A DNA stretch of 64,000 bases from Bugulina stolonifera (GCA_935421135.1 OW285197.1:10195223-10259222); one strand, 5' to 3'; positions 35,106 to 48,851 are shown, counted from the stretch's first letter. The notes: generated by a model not told the origin, from the sequence alone. A program made the numbers and translations.

Positions 35106-38100
35106 CTACATTGCAGTGTGGCGTGGCGACGTTTTTCGACGAGGGGATGTCAGTACTTTGGGTTCGGGATTAGTGTCAACTGGTGAGCGCGTTAATGGTA
35201 CAGCTTCCTGTTCAGAAGAAATATCCTTAGAATTCCAGTTAGGTCTAGACTTAGCTCTTGGTGACATAACCTTAGGTTCTACATTCCTCGGTTTATCAGG
35301 TACTGGTTGTGCAGAGGAACCATCCTTGACATCTGTGACAGGTCTAGACTTAGCTCTAGGTGATATAACTTTAGGTTCTACATTCCTCGGTTTATCAGTT
35401 ACTAGTTGTGCAGAGGAACCATCCTTGACATCTGTGACAGGTCTAGACTTAGCTCTAGGTGATATAACCTTAGGTTCTACATTTCTTTGCTCATCAGGAA
35501 GGGGTGCTGGTTCACTAGATTCGTACTGAGCAATCCTCCCCTTGAGGAGGTAGATTTCGTCTTGCGCTTTTTTAAGTTCCAGCTACCATCACAGAAAGAA
35601 AGAAATGAAACACAGAGTTGAGGAGAAATGGTACAGTAAGACTATAACACAGCTCTTTGAGAAGTTCCCAACTGTGCAATCAATGACGTTCTGCTGCGAA
35701 TTTTACTGTATAATGAACTCAATGAGATGTTTAGATACAAATAGAGTGAGATCCTTGCCTCTACAGAGAATAAGACGGTGGGGTAGGGTACGTACCTCAA
35801 CATCATTATGACTGGTAACCTGGATATTCAGCTCGTTCACTTCATTGTGGGAATCCTGTGTGGGCATCTTGGAGTCTTTTTTCACATGGTAGAACTGTAA
35901 TATACATTGTAGAATATAGTTCATCATACATGTGTATATATCCAAGATATACATGCGAGTAGTGATGATGGGCTATAGTAAATACAACTCTGTACGCTAC
36001 TATGTAGTAATGTACGCATAGTTTAGAATTGTTTTAGTCCAAGTATATGATTGATAAAGAGTCAAACGACTAGAATTTGCTAACTGAAAGACAATTATTT
36101 TCTATCATGAGCCCCTAGCGAATTCCGATGATGTTACATTCAAATATTGATACTCTTAATAGTATAGTATATTCAACCAAAACCTTCAGCATAATAGAAT
36201 CTGAAGTGTAAATATTATTTCAGCTCAACAAGAGTTGTCCGCCCCGTACTTTTGGTAAGTTTGGCTGTATAGAGCCTAAGTACCTTCAATAGCAGATAGG
36301 GGAGGGTGTGATGGCCTACCTTAGGACAGAATATGAGTAGTAGAGCCAGGGTTACAGTCAGCTGATGGTACATGAATGTCATAAGAAGGTTCCAGTAAGA
36401 TTCTATCACTATAACACCTCTGTAACAAATGCAGGTGAAGTTAATAAAACTAGCATTATATAAGACACTACGATGTGCAGTAGAGTCAACTATAAACAGA
36501 GAGGGGATATCCAATAAGGTTTGCAATGGGCCTACATCACCAAAACCTACATGTTATACATGAAAGGCCTATTAATCTATCATAATTGTCAACACCATAT
36601 AATATTCATCAGTAGCAGAGAAATAGTCCTAGGAGTTGTCATACATTTTTAATACTAAAAGTGGGAAATACAACTCCCAACATATTATCATGAACTTGAT
36701 AAACGCAATATAAGTTATCTCCCTTCCACGTGGGATCAAACAGTAAAGCATGCATGATTCCAAGACTGTTACAGACAGCACCAGAGAAATAGAGACTTCC
36801 CCTGCATTACTAGCTGGCTGGTAGCATTCAGTCACTTGCTATATGCTCAAGTCCAAGCTGGTCCAACTAGTAACTATCTAAGACAGTGCAAGGGGTTGAA
36901 AAGAAAAAAAGAGCAGCAGAAATTTAGGCTTTAGGCTATGTGCAAGCCTATAGCAGTGACTATAGGTGTCTTTGCAACCTAAACTTCAGATCCAGGCCAA
37001 TTTACGAAAAATATTTTCCGGCACACATCTGTCACAGGGCCGCGAACACACAGACCTGGGCCAAAAGCAAAATCCTCGTCTTTGCGCAAAGAAATCAGGT
37101 GTGCCGATGAGCTAGGAATGGTTTCATCTGGCCAAGCAAAAACCCAGGCAAATAGCCCTTCTGGCCTTGGCTGGACGGCCATCTTATAATTTTTATTTGC
37201 GAGCCGGGTCCGTCCAAGAGGTTGCGAAGACACCTTATAGTATACACTGCGATGGGTTTAACCAGGCTAGACTGAGGCCTGGAGAAGTTTTCAAAAGCTA
37301 AATGTATTGAGCTTTTGTATATAATATTGGAATTAGGATGAGGAATCGAAAATATAACTGTTGCTCTCCTAACGCAGTAAGACGCAGTGAATAAAACAAG
37401 CAGCCATGGATAGTTAAAAACTGACCGTTTATACTGTTCACAGTTCACACTGTTGTAATTCGGAATCAACCACAAAACGCAGGAATAAACAAGCAGGGAA
37501 GGACAATTCCAAATATATAGCACCCACCTATTCAAACCTGGTATACTAACTAAACTACGCATTCGAGCACAGACATGGGGTATAGATATAAACAAAGGGT
37601 ATAAAGTAATCCACTATCTAGGTCTATGGAGGGGTATATTTACCTGTTCTATCTAATTACATACAGTATACATTGGAACATTGTGTTAGCTAACAAGTAA
37701 GGAGTAGATGAATTATGGGATACAGAAGAATGCACGCAGGAATAATGGAGAACTATGGAAAGGATATCGATGAACAGGCTGTTCATTGATTAACATTAAG
37801 GAGTCATGGACAGTTTGGAATTATCATCCCTCCATTCCTCATCAGCGTTAACTCAGACCACCAATCAAAGTACAGCATTTATTTTTCTAATGCTCAATGC
37901 CTAAATGAGTAACTGGAGGTAGATAACTCCTAATTATATAAATAAACTTTTATAACTGGATTGAAGAAATTTCACTTAGACCTGAATGGTTCAAGCAGTA
38001 GCAGGGCAAGATAAAGTAGAGAGTATAGCTCATGAATTAGATTAGTAATTGCTGAAACCAATGAGACTAATGATGAATTATATGTAAAAATTATGATGAC

Positions 38101-41100
38101 TATACCAAAGCAATGAAGAGGTGTACACAATCCAGTCACCAGTTACAGGGATATAATGTAATCTAAGACAGCTAGAGAGATACAACTAAGTTACATAATA
38201 TCCACAACAAGAAGTAATGCTTTATATAATTTAATACTACATACATAGTATACAGTATCTACTATTATCCCATGTGCTTATAGACATGCTTGTAGGTTAT
38301 TTCTTACCCAATGATGTAGTATATAAGGGAAGTTATCAACTCTATCACCAACACAATACAAAACCATTTGTTCTCAGAGAAGAGAGATTTCTCCCGCCTC
38401 AGTTTGATCAGCATGTATAACCCATAGAGAGTGAGTATCAGTTCAGCTATGAGTAGAGATATTAGAATATTAGTACTCCATAGTGATACACATCATAACT
38501 TAGGCTATGTATGGTGTATTTATACAATACATTTTTTAAACAATATTTTATGAATATTTAAAATAAATAATTAACTTGTCTAGATTTTAGCCAGAAGCTC
38601 TGCAAACTGTTGCTATAGTAGTTAGTGGCCACAGCCTGAGGTTCCATTTTCAGTTATGTACACAAGGTATATCAAGGGTCAAAGTTCAAAATGGATATAG
38701 ACTCCAACGTAATATGGGGCTACTTTATCGTACTTGTATACCTACCAGCTTGAGTAACGAAATTCCAGCCGGTGAGAGAACAGACAAGCTGAGTTGGTGC
38801 CTCCTGGATCACAGAGTCCCCAACCATGTTCACTGTAGACTCAGTTACCCAGTGGCTGAGAGGTAGGGACGCTGTAAGGCCAACATTGTGTAGGGACAAG
38901 TAACTCCATACCAATACAGTCCAGGATGCCAGGTATACAATGGTAATGAGGGCACAAACCAGCCAATAGAGTGCCAGGTCAACATTCTTTACTTGTTTAT
39001 GTCTACCTTGAAACTCTATGTATCTCCTATAAGAGAAAACTGAACTAATGATATTTTATATAAAATACACATATTACAGTCACAGTAACTACGAAAAGAA
39101 TGAATAATAGGTCACATGTCACGTGACTTTCATCCTATTTCGGTGATCGATGGACTTGCATATTTGGCGAATTATTATGAGAGAAATACTGCAGTATAAC
39201 CGGCACATACCTTAACGATGAACTTACACTGACATGTAAGTGTAAAATCATTTATAATTTAAGGTAAAAATACGAGCACATTTTGGAGTTGTCTGCTCAA
39301 CACTGGAAGAAGTCAATAAGTAGACAACTCCCAAGAAAATTTACTTGCTGTACTAATTTAGCCAATAGGAATCGGTAACTAGCAACAAACCCTAATTTCT
39401 CATCATTAGTAGTTAGTGTTTATAAAATAAGTTAAAATATAACTTATTTCATAAACACTGCACAGCAAGTCCGTAAATGTATTAATCGTCTCTAACACAA
39501 TAACGACAATTGGTTCCACCAGTTTCAGTGTATATCGTGTTTACCAAATCCAGCTTCACGATTCAGAAAAACAAAATTCATGTAAATGCAATGTAGCAGA
39601 GTAATTAGTTTAGCCTGTGAACTTACTTGTGTATCTTGATAATTATGGCTCCATACATACAAACAAATGACAGCTCAGCAAACCACTGGTAGATAACACA
39701 AGTTAGGTCTGAAGGTTCCAAGGCTAACCATAGTAACTGCAATGACAGCATAACGTATGACAGCATGTAGGCTAACAATAACAAAATCCATCAAATATTA
39801 TATACACCCACCTCCCTGATGTAACTACAAAGCAGCTAGCGGAAGAATCCTTAAAAATAAACAGAGAGAGGACAACTCCGACAACATGCACATCTATAAC
39901 ATACTACTCCCAATTACATGAAATTACAGAAGTTTAAATATTAACAGGATGAGTAGTTTACATATTATTACAACTGATTTCTAATCAGCATACATGCGGG
40001 CTGAATAGTAGCAATAAACCGATATGTTATTATCCAAGTCCAAAATAAATTGCGGTACAGAAAGCCTCTATTTCAGCAGTTCTTTATATGCAATGTAAGC
40101 TCAGGGATATAATATATGACCAAAAAGGTAAAATTGAGGACCATTTCCAATCAGAGGAGCTCAGAGAAATGTAATCTAAGGATACAAGGCTAGCCTACAG
40201 TCTCCTGTATCCTGTAAGTCTATATAATATATAGTAAATTAGTAATATGTTCATTAGTAAATGTATGTGTACATGCAAGTAGGCAGTATGTACACATAAA
40301 CAGTAAATGTATTATATGTGTACATGCAAGCAGGTAGTATGTACACATAGATAGTAAGTGTATTATATGTGTACATGCAAGTAGGTAGTATGTACACATA
40401 GATAGTAAGTGTATTATATGTGTACATGCAAGTAGGCAGTATGTACACATACATGTAGATAGTAAATGTGTATACATACTAGTAGATATTTGAGAATAGC
40501 ACCAAGGAGAAGTAACTCCAATAATCCCCATTTACTGCTCCTCATCACCTATAAGTATACAGTCAAACTGTTAAATAGTATACAGTAAGTATTGGAAACT
40601 AGTGGATGGAAACAGGGTGATACAGGTGTTTGACTGGATGTTCATATTCCATATTATAGAATAATTCCAAACTCCATTATAACACATAGATAACTAGGTC
40701 ACATCTATAATGTACAATGTAGGCCTGTTACAACACGGAACATAGCACAATACTACATCTATGAGATATGGAATAGATTGCAAAAACAGAGCAGTGTGAT
40801 ATCATGATGGTTAACAATACACAAGTTGTTCAGTTATATAACTGCAGTCGGTCAATAACATATCATGTACAATATCAAGTTCAGTAAAATATGTAAACTA
40901 AATGACCTTTATAACGCAGATAGACATAATTAATGTGAAATGGCAACTGCTGAGTAGGAATATTGTCTTTTACTTGGGTCTATCCTGTCCTATCTAAAAC
41001 ATATTCTGAACTGTCATTTATTCTTAGCTGGCCTACACAGAATATGAGTATAAGTTCCAGAGTTATTTCCACTCATTGGTAGCCTAATAGTTGTATACAT

Positions 41101-44100
41101 TTGGTATAGTCTCCCCTGCCTGTTATAGAGACATAACCAATAGAACAGTATAACTTACCTGCGATGATTTGTAAGCTAACACTACGACAGTGAATGAGAG
41201 AGCCATGGCTACACATAGTCCTTGTATAGCTAGTAGTATGTACACCTCTATTCTAGCGAACTGTGGTCTCAGAGTGAGTGAACCCAGTACCCCACCTACT
41301 CCTGTATCCACCCCTGGGCTCTCTGTGGCAGGCTTCTATAATCCGAATACATAAGGGTATGTTATAATGTGTACTAATAATAGGGCTGTGAATAGGCTTA
41401 TCATATAACTATAATAGGCCTATCATTAGCCTGTCTAAAATAATATAATTGTGATGTGTTAGTGGATGCCATCTTTGAGCATGCCTCTCTGGCTATTGAC
41501 CTTGTTTTATATTATTGAAAAATAGACTGAGATCAAGCGAGAATGGTAGCCCACTCCCAGGTCCACATGGCAAACAGACCATGGGAGTAGGAGAGCACTC
41601 GCCTACCACAAGATTAAACCATGCTTGTTACACAGACCCCATAAACATGGGCTAGGAGGGACAGAGGTAGGCAGGGCTCTCAAGTTCTCGGATTTTCCCC
41701 GTGCAGTTCGGATTTGGAGTGTTTGCTCGGAGTGCTCGGGAGGTTTTCCATTATTAGTGATTTGCTCGGATTTTGGGAGATTTTCTCACATTAGCTATAT
41801 TTTGGGTTGAAATGCTTTAAAATCTCCAAATTAATCTTCAGTTATCTCATACCTTGTGAGTTGCTTAGAAAAAAGCTACTAATTCTATTACTTTTTAAGG
41901 GCAAGGACTGAATTACATGTATGTACTGGGATTATTAAGCTGTGAGAAATTATTTAGGCTAACTCTGTAGAGCAATAGATATGTGCATGTAAGTGAACAA
42001 CAGCTTTATTTATATATCTGACCAATTGCTAGTAGAGTAATACTGCTACACTGCAGTACATTGTACATTTGCTCGGATTTTTTGACTGAGCAACTTGAGA
42101 GCCCTGGAGGTAGGTACTTCCTAATGCAGGGCTAGTCTGATAAAAACAGAGAGGCAATAACTCCAATAAAGGTGTCAGGTGGCACAGCCTTCTTGTTCTT
42201 ATCCAGATAGGAGTCATACATACATACTAAGGATTAAGGCTCACCGGAGGGGTACACCGAGACTGTAGAGTGACCGATGCATTGACATCAGGGGAAGACA
42301 ATTCTAGTCCCGTAACGTTACTACATTCCGTGCAGTGCAGACACTGGCAGAGGTAGGAGCCAGCTTTGAACCCTTGACCTTTCACATGGATACACTACAA
42401 TAGTTCAATAGTATTACATTATAGTACCCCATAGTCACAAATATGAATCTCGGGGGCTATCAAAACAGATTACAATAACATAGCCTGTGTAGCTGATGGC
42501 ACTTTCAACTTCGACTGTGGGTGTCTTACCAGGGTCCCCAGATGTGTGATAGGAAAACTAGACCTGTTTGTGATTCTGCACTATGGATGAAAAATAAAAT
42601 TCTAGACTGTTAACATTCTTTTTAATATTCTATCCTAAAGGATTTGACCCATCTTGTCACTATTAGGGCTGGACCTGCAGACGTATGCTATGCCTATCCC
42701 TGCATACTGGTGGGGATGCTAGTAGTTAGCTAGTAGTACTAGGGTAGAACTACCTACAAGTAAAATCAGCAGAAGAAAGTTGAATTCTATTACAGAGGAG
42801 ACCTCACCCTTTAGTCTGTCAAATTAATTGGACTAGTTAATTTATTCATGAACTATTTGTCTGCCATTGGATAAATTACTATTGGTAATAATCCAGCAAT
42901 GTGTGGTTACTAGTGGTTGTATATTTACAGTGTTTCTTATCTTCCTCCAGATTACTGTCAAATAAATAACTAGATAGAATGATTTATAGATGTGAACACA
43001 CCGGTGCCTTTCCCTTGCTAAACTAAACACCTACAAGGTATGTAGATATAAAACTAAGGAGAGCGTATGCAGCAATACCACCTACATGTAGGCTGAAGTA
43101 ATCAACTAGAAGACACTCATAACACCAAGTACAGCCAAAAATGGATTGACTTCAATATAAGTGGGCCCTTAGGGTTAAAGACAGGAAAAGAGGGCTCTTG
43201 AACCCTGTGGCCTGTATCACTAGCCTGGGGTTCTAAGCTATCTAATATAATGAAGGAGTGCTTCATTCCCTATGGTATTGGAACCCAGGCTAGTTAATAA
43301 AGTAGGCTAAGTAATGCCCTATAGGAAATATGCTACAGTTTAAAATTAGATAAGGAAGGATAACACTTGCTCCCCCTGGGTATAAAATGAGTAATGTAAA
43401 TGAGTCAGACCTATGATTATATTGTGATAGTCACACTCTCTGATAACAGTAGCAAACGTTACATAATCAGTTCATGCTTCATCTACTAATATTCATGACA
43501 ACCTGTTTAGTAACAGTATAGCAATAGTAGTATAAAATCATAGGTACCACTAAACTATTGTCAAACTCAGTCTACTTGTTAAACATAAATTATCAAATCT
43601 GCTAGAAGGTAAAAGAGAGAGGCATCGGTTTGGTACACAGACAGAGAGTAGCCTATACGAGTGCATGCAAGTGTTGGTCATCTTTACGATCTCCTAGCAC
43701 GTTGAGCCTGGGCAGGAATCACATAGCCTTAGTTCCTCACCAAAACAAAAGCAGAAGGAATTGTATTCTGGAGCACAACCTCATCTAATAGTGTCCTTCA
43801 CAAACAAATATCAAAGACAAGAATGTCGCCTCAACTGCATCTAACCAGTGAACAGACAAGAAACAGAAGCAAATAGACCCGACAAATGATAGCCTTAGAG
43901 TAAATAACATACCTGTGCAATGCTAGGGGTGCAGTAGGCCGTGCCCTTAAACTCAGTATCTGTGGAGTTGGCACACTGGTTAATCTCAATCTCACTAATA
44001 TCTACTTTTATTGAGAACACAACTCTACAAATATTATATAACTATTAAAAATGTTATACTACTCAGTAAAACTGGTTGAATGTAGGAAAGACAGCATAGA

Positions 44101-45608
44101 GATAGAACATACATGTATATGTATGAGTAATGAGCAAAGTTTAATATTTTCCCCAAATATTTATGTCAATATTAAACAAAAACATCACAATCTGTCCAAA
44201 AACTATTGTATTTCTAAACTTTCAGTAATCAGTATCAACTAAAGCGGGATAACATACCAGAGATAACATAGAGCTATCATATGGGCTTATGCCTACACAA
44301 GAAGTCATAACCGAAAAAGAAAAGTTTTATAAGCACAGCTCTGGAATTTTACTGCTCAGGACTAAAGAGATAAGAGGGAAAAAGGAAAAACAACACAAAA
44401 TGTGAAATAGAATAAAATTATGCCCTAGAGACTCTCCTAAAGCTCAGCCCATTGCTGCAGTGAATGGGATGCTAATGCTGTTATTTCATTCCCATAGTTC
44501 AACAGCCCAGATTTGTATAACAAAGGCCAAGATAAAAAAGAAAATATTGATCTAGTGTTATAGACTGTACACAGTTTTATAATGAACTTTATAGTTCAAC
44601 AATTTGACAAGTTTTCTAGTGAAAGTTACAAGACTTTAGCTTCTTTACACAGAGAGATATGTTACTAGCCAACTATTGTTTAGTCTCATTCAGCTCAATA
44701 ACATATGCCTCACCTACATACTAATATTATGATTCAGAAATTTAGCATCCATGGCCTAAGGACCTACAGATAGCCTATAAACCTACAGCTAGTCTGTAGA
44801 TGTAGGCCTACAGCTGATCCAGAACTAATCTAATCTAATCTTGAAAGTGATATAAAGACCCAAGTTACTGCAAATACGATATTTTCTTTAAAACAGGCCT
44901 TTGATAGGTCATATATTGCAATTTACCAGTTTCCTACTTTTGTGGAAGTCACAGCTAGCAGGTAGCTTACAAGGAGATGCCTGACATCGCAATAGGTTCA
45001 CTTCTTCAAGAACGTACCATTTATCAACCATAACACAAATTAATTATACACAAGTACAAGTAGACTACTTACTTGGTCAGACTGCCGGCTACAAACTTGA
45101 GGTCTTGGTGCTGTAGAGTGGCCTCCCAGCCGTTGCAGCCGTAAGCGTATGTCCATGACGTCCCCGTTGTAGTCTCGAACATCAACTGCTCGATGTCGCT
45201 ACACTCGGTCAATATACCATCTCTATAGCAGAAGACGATGTCACTGTTTTCTCCAAAGAGGATGTAGCCTTTAGTAACCCTATCGTCTGCATTTACCAGC
45301 TCCTTATATGCATTGTTAATCACAGTAGGGTCAGGAGCCAAACTCTTTCGTTTGATATTTAGTTCTCGAAGTTCTTTTCCAACTTCCTTGACTTTCGCCT
45401 TTAATGACTGGAAATGGTTCTCAAAGTAGCCGCTGTCGTCTTCAAATGGCGCATAGATAGGGAGTCCATCTTCTCCACAAGACTGCGACGCAACGTCATC
45501 ATATTGTGTAAAGATTATATTATCCAGTAGAGAAGCAGACGCTCTGAGTTGGAAAGTGAGAGTCAAAATCGCTGTGATCACAAGTGAGTGAGTGAGAGAG
45601 GTTCCCAT
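35106..45608 (-). CDS. Gene E: GPR158/GPR179-like class C seven-transmembrane receptor, 749 aa, 11 exons
   Basis: Exons in transcript order: 45073-45608, 43913-44024, 42245-42394, 41159-41335, 40480-40548, 39627-39736, 38746-39026, 38308-38446, 36320-36419, 35796-35894 and 35106-35582; all phases agree. The chosen ATG starts a signal peptide (residues 1-27). The ectodomain ends with FSIKVDISEIEINQC and CIHVKGQGFKAGSYLCQC, resembling the Cys-rich stalk of GPR158-type receptors. Transmembrane segments lie near residues 295-318, 330-354, 361-383, 402-426, 479-497, 506-525 and 533-556. LEPSDLTCVIYQWF leads into TM3; Cys361 and Cys467 are placed for the class C TM3-ECL2 disulphide. TM7 contains YHQLTVTLALLLIFCPK. 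The tail has a heptad-like helix (LELKKAQDEIYLLKGRIAQY) and a 33-residue repeat. It is a plasma-membrane receptor; in vertebrates GPR158 senses glycine and recruits RGS proteins, but ligand and partners here are unknown. Confidence 0.82.
35242..35511 (-). repeat. 99-bp coding minisatellite in the cytoplasmic tail of gene E
   Basis: The word GGTCTAGACTTAGCTC recurs at 35242, 35341 and 35440, an exact period of 99 bases. It encodes 2.5 copies of a 33-residue unit containing RNVEPKVISPRAKSRP and VTDVKDGSSAQ. The copies are almost identical in DNA sequence, so the array is recent. Each unit has an S-P-R-A-K-S-R block that could be phosphorylated. Confidence 0.95.
36962..37239. mobile_element. Dispersed TIR repeat, copy 2
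   Basis: The ends are inverted: GGTGTCTTTGCAACCT at the left against AGGTTGCGAAGACACC at the right. The interior shares ordered blocks with 7600-7836. It encodes nothing recognisable and behaves like a MITE, though I could not settle the target-site duplication. It lies in intron 8 of gene E. Confidence 0.65.
39415..39459. repeat. Inverted repeat, 20-base arms
   Basis: AGTGTTTATAAAATAAGTTA is followed after a short loop by its complement with one mismatch. It lies in intron 6 of gene E. Confidence 0.8.
40267..40478. repeat. 51-bp minisatellite x4
   Basis: TACATGCAAG starts at 40270, 40321, 40372 and 40423, an exact period of 51 bases. Units contain GTATGTACACATAGATAGTA. The period is a multiple of three, so minus-strand frames stay open (repeating YILPTCMYT), but there is no splice logic. 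It ends right next to exon 5 of gene E. Confidence 0.9.
41672..42106. mobile_element. hAT-type MITE (435 bp) with 8-bp target-site duplication
   Basis: The ends are CAGGGCTCTCAAGTTCT and its near-perfect inverse AGCAACTTGAGAGCCCTG. Identical octamers GAGGTAGG flank it (41664-41671 and 42107-42114). GCTCGGATTTT recurs next to each end. There is no coding capacity. It lies in intron 3 of gene E. Confidence 0.9.
43219..43294. repeat. Small inverted-repeat element
   Basis: ACTAGCCTGGGGTTC at 43219-43233 is inverted as GAACCCAGGCTAGT at 43281-43294, with 47 bases between. It may be a very short MITE in intron 2 of gene E. Confidence 0.65.
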
Positions 45609-48600
45609 ATTCACGTTTATTCTAACCACTGCGGACTCTGATAGTGTGAGTGGTTGTGCTGTTCAGTGCACTGTTGATAGGGTACAGGAAATTAACTGGA
45701 TTGTGTGGAGAATCTAAATAAAGATTAAATCAATACAATTACCCAATTAATTAGTCAGTTGTGATGATAAATTGCTATGAAAGGGTGCTATATAAATTAT
45801 GGCTGAAGGGCTGGTATCTGCTATAACCACTATCTTCAGTGCAATCTGTATATTTATAGTTTATGGTCTGTACTAATAAACAGTAGCTGTTGGCCTATTA
45901 TAAACACTAAACTGATGGGTAATAACCACAACATGTGCCATTCCCTCTCATAGGCATCGGCGTCCAAATCTAATGTAAGTTCACTAAAATGTGTCATACA
46001 GTTCCACAAGAGTGACTGAAGGACGTGAATTGTGAAAATCAAAATGTAAATTATTTTTAACTAATTAAAAGGCCACTCAACTTCAGTAACTTTGTTAACT
46101 AGTCAGTAAATTGTTATAATGTGTTGCAGAGAAAACCGAAAGTTTAATATAAAATGATACACTAAAATAATAATACATCTGCCATACCTACTAGGCTTCA
46201 TGTAGGTCTACATGTGGGCTAACCTAGACTACATTTCCTACATTGCTCAATCAGTGCTCTAACAGGAAATCTATTTTTAAGATATATCACATAGAATGGG
46301 GAAATTGAAAATATTGGTTGATAAATTCTTACATAAAGTTAAAAACTTTTCCACATCTGCACATAAATACAGACAAGAACTAAGTCTCCTAACTAAATCA
46401 ATTCTCATCAGTTGATTTCTGAATATTCCATTGAATCTCATTTAAAGGGATACAGACACTTAGATCGACAACAGTGTGCCACCTTTGCTATTCTACAGTA
46501 TTTATGTTTTATTATGATAATAGCTGCGCGATAAGCCTATTTGTGTTTATGTTTATTAAGTTTAAGATGATATATAATATATATATATATATATAATGGT
46601 AAATTCATTGCGCATAAAGAGACCACAAAGAGAATGTTTGAAGCCTTTAACACTCCAAGTATAATAATAATAATGACAAACCCTCGCTTCCGGAGTATGT
46701 CGGTGGTATTTCATTATTATATGTACCATGGCTAGGTGTCTTATAGTGGCATAAGGTTTCACTACCTCTGTTCAGTCACTGACAGTTATGAATCTAGCTA
46801 CAAGCTACAATCTAGCTACTGCTTGGTATTGGTTGGTATATAGCAATATACCAACCAATACCTAACCTTACCTTAGTAACCATAAACATCTAAGCCTTAC
46901 CTTCCCTGATTAATATTTATAGAATAAAATATTATATATACAGTACATTCACATCGTTATTGTTATTGTATATAATAATATATCTAATCTAATTTTTTCT
47001 TATCAAATCATTAAGCTAATAAAGCTTATCGATCATATGACTTATTAATTATATTAATTATATAATATTTAAACTACAATAAAATAATGTAATTATTATG
47101 ATTATGATAACCATTATTATTTATCATTATCATCAGATTATCTTATGTATGCTAATACTTATTTTTATGGTGTAAGTATTAGTTAGTATAGTGTAGTCAT
47201 TGTGATTGTTCATAACTTTCATTGTGATTGTAACTATGATTTAACCAAACCTAGCAGAGGCTAAAGTTTGAAGATATTACAAAACCATGCTAGGTCGCTG
47301 ATAACTGTAACAGTGCCAGTGTCACCGCCAGGAACTCAAAGATACTGCAGAGTGCAAAGCAAGGCAAAGAATAACAAATAAATTACATAAAAATCTAAAG
47401 TGAAAATAAAATCTCAAAAGGATGTAATCCAGGGTCCCTCAATAGTGCTTTGTGGGCGGCTCTAGATCCCCTCTACCACCTATTAGATTCCAGCTAAGCG
47501 CTATGCTATGATCTATCGATTTAATTTTATCGGTTTTAGATTATGCAGAATCGGGAGAGATCAAGGTTTTATAGCGCGAATGTTTTTCAACTTTTATATA
47601 AATATTAGGGGTTGCTTTCTCTTTTCAAGTAAAAATATGGAATTGTCTCCTCGTACAAACTTTGGCTCCAATTATTTTTCGCAGGTTCAGTACAAAGGCC
47701 CAGGTTACAGAAAGGAATAGTGTGTGCGAAGCCGTAATTATGCCAAAACACTCACACGTTGTTATTTGGACAATTTACGCAGAGCAACATTTCCTGCTTG
47801 AGTTCAGTCATTGACAGTCCATGACCACGCAGAGGCACCGTTATTTATTTATGTTGTTATTTTAATTTTCATCAAAGAAAGATCATCCCTTGATTAATAG
47901 ATTTTTAAAAATAATATTTGACAACATCATAGAAGAGTTATAGGAAAATTGACGCTAAATTCCTACTTCGTAGCAGGTAATTACTAATTTTCAAAGTGAA
48001 AGTCGAAAGTGAAGTCCTTTGACTTTGAAAGTCAAAGTGAAATTAAAATTCAATTAGACATGAATAATTGGTTCTAATTTTTATTACTTATCTTTTTGTT
48101 TCTAGTTTAAGATTGTGATTATTGATTTACTAGTAATTGCTATCACATTCACATGCTGGGTCTAGTAAAGCTTTGTCCCATTTTCATTTTGGGATTCTTA
48201 GTCATTAGTGGGAAAATTGCATAATTGAACTGAATCGTGAATGGCCTAGATAGTTATTTTTGGTTAGAGTCACTTAGAGTGTTCTTTCAATTAATATTTT
48301 AAAGATAATTTCTGGATGCAATGTAAACTAATTTTGATTTTATGTTATAAAAATATTGTGACCTTGAGTGCCTTTCTTCTAAAGTGAAGTTTGGTATTTT
48401 CCTATTAATCAATCAATAGATAAGATTGTCATTATGATAATTAATGATAATCTAGGGATATATACATTTACAGTAAGTGAGATGTGTGAACTTCAACATA
48501 CTGTTGGTGTCTGTTGGGATTTATAGTGTACTAGTTAAGGTAATCATAATTATCATTACTCTAACCGTAATTGGTTTGGTGTGGTGGACTAGTCAGACGA

Positions 48601-48851
48601 GACTACTTGCTGATAACTGTCACTCGTTTGGAGCTAAAATGTTTAGGAATCCTTTTTCTGCAGCCTATGTATATAATACTTTTATTTCATCTGTCTTATA
48701 ATAAGCCTATTTTTCATTCATGTCGTAGCATGCCCTAAAGTAGTAGAAACTACAAATCTATGCATAGTTTTTATTAACAGTGGTGTGTTTTTATTCTCAC
48801 AGATTCCTCTTTCCTAGTGACCTGTGTAGTCTGCAGATCTAGAGAATAAAT
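45609..48851. other. Divergent intergenic region between genes E (minus) and F (plus)
   Basis: This 3.2-kb stretch must carry the promoters of both genes. It is AT-rich, with a short (AT)n run near 46570 and a hairpin at 46825-46862. A probable 3' splice site (TCTCACAG) near 48801 suggests a 5' UTR intron for gene F. No exon is otherwise visible. Confidence 0.5.
46825..46862. repeat. Perfect inverted repeat, 16-base arms
   Basis: GGTATTGGTTGGTATA, loop TAGCAA, then the exact complement. It is a clear hairpin in the E/F intergenic region. Confidence 0.95.

Noticed and set aside
39843..39882. Candidate extra exon of gene E (DSSASCFVVTSGR)
   Set aside because: The flanking AG and GT are present, but exons 5 and 6 join directly in phase 0 and together give the expected TM2-TM3 sequence. 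The extra piece would end in phase 2 and break the frame.
40220..40531. Open frames with repeated YILPTCMYT
   Set aside because: They are products of the 51-bp minisatellite next to exon 5 of gene E.
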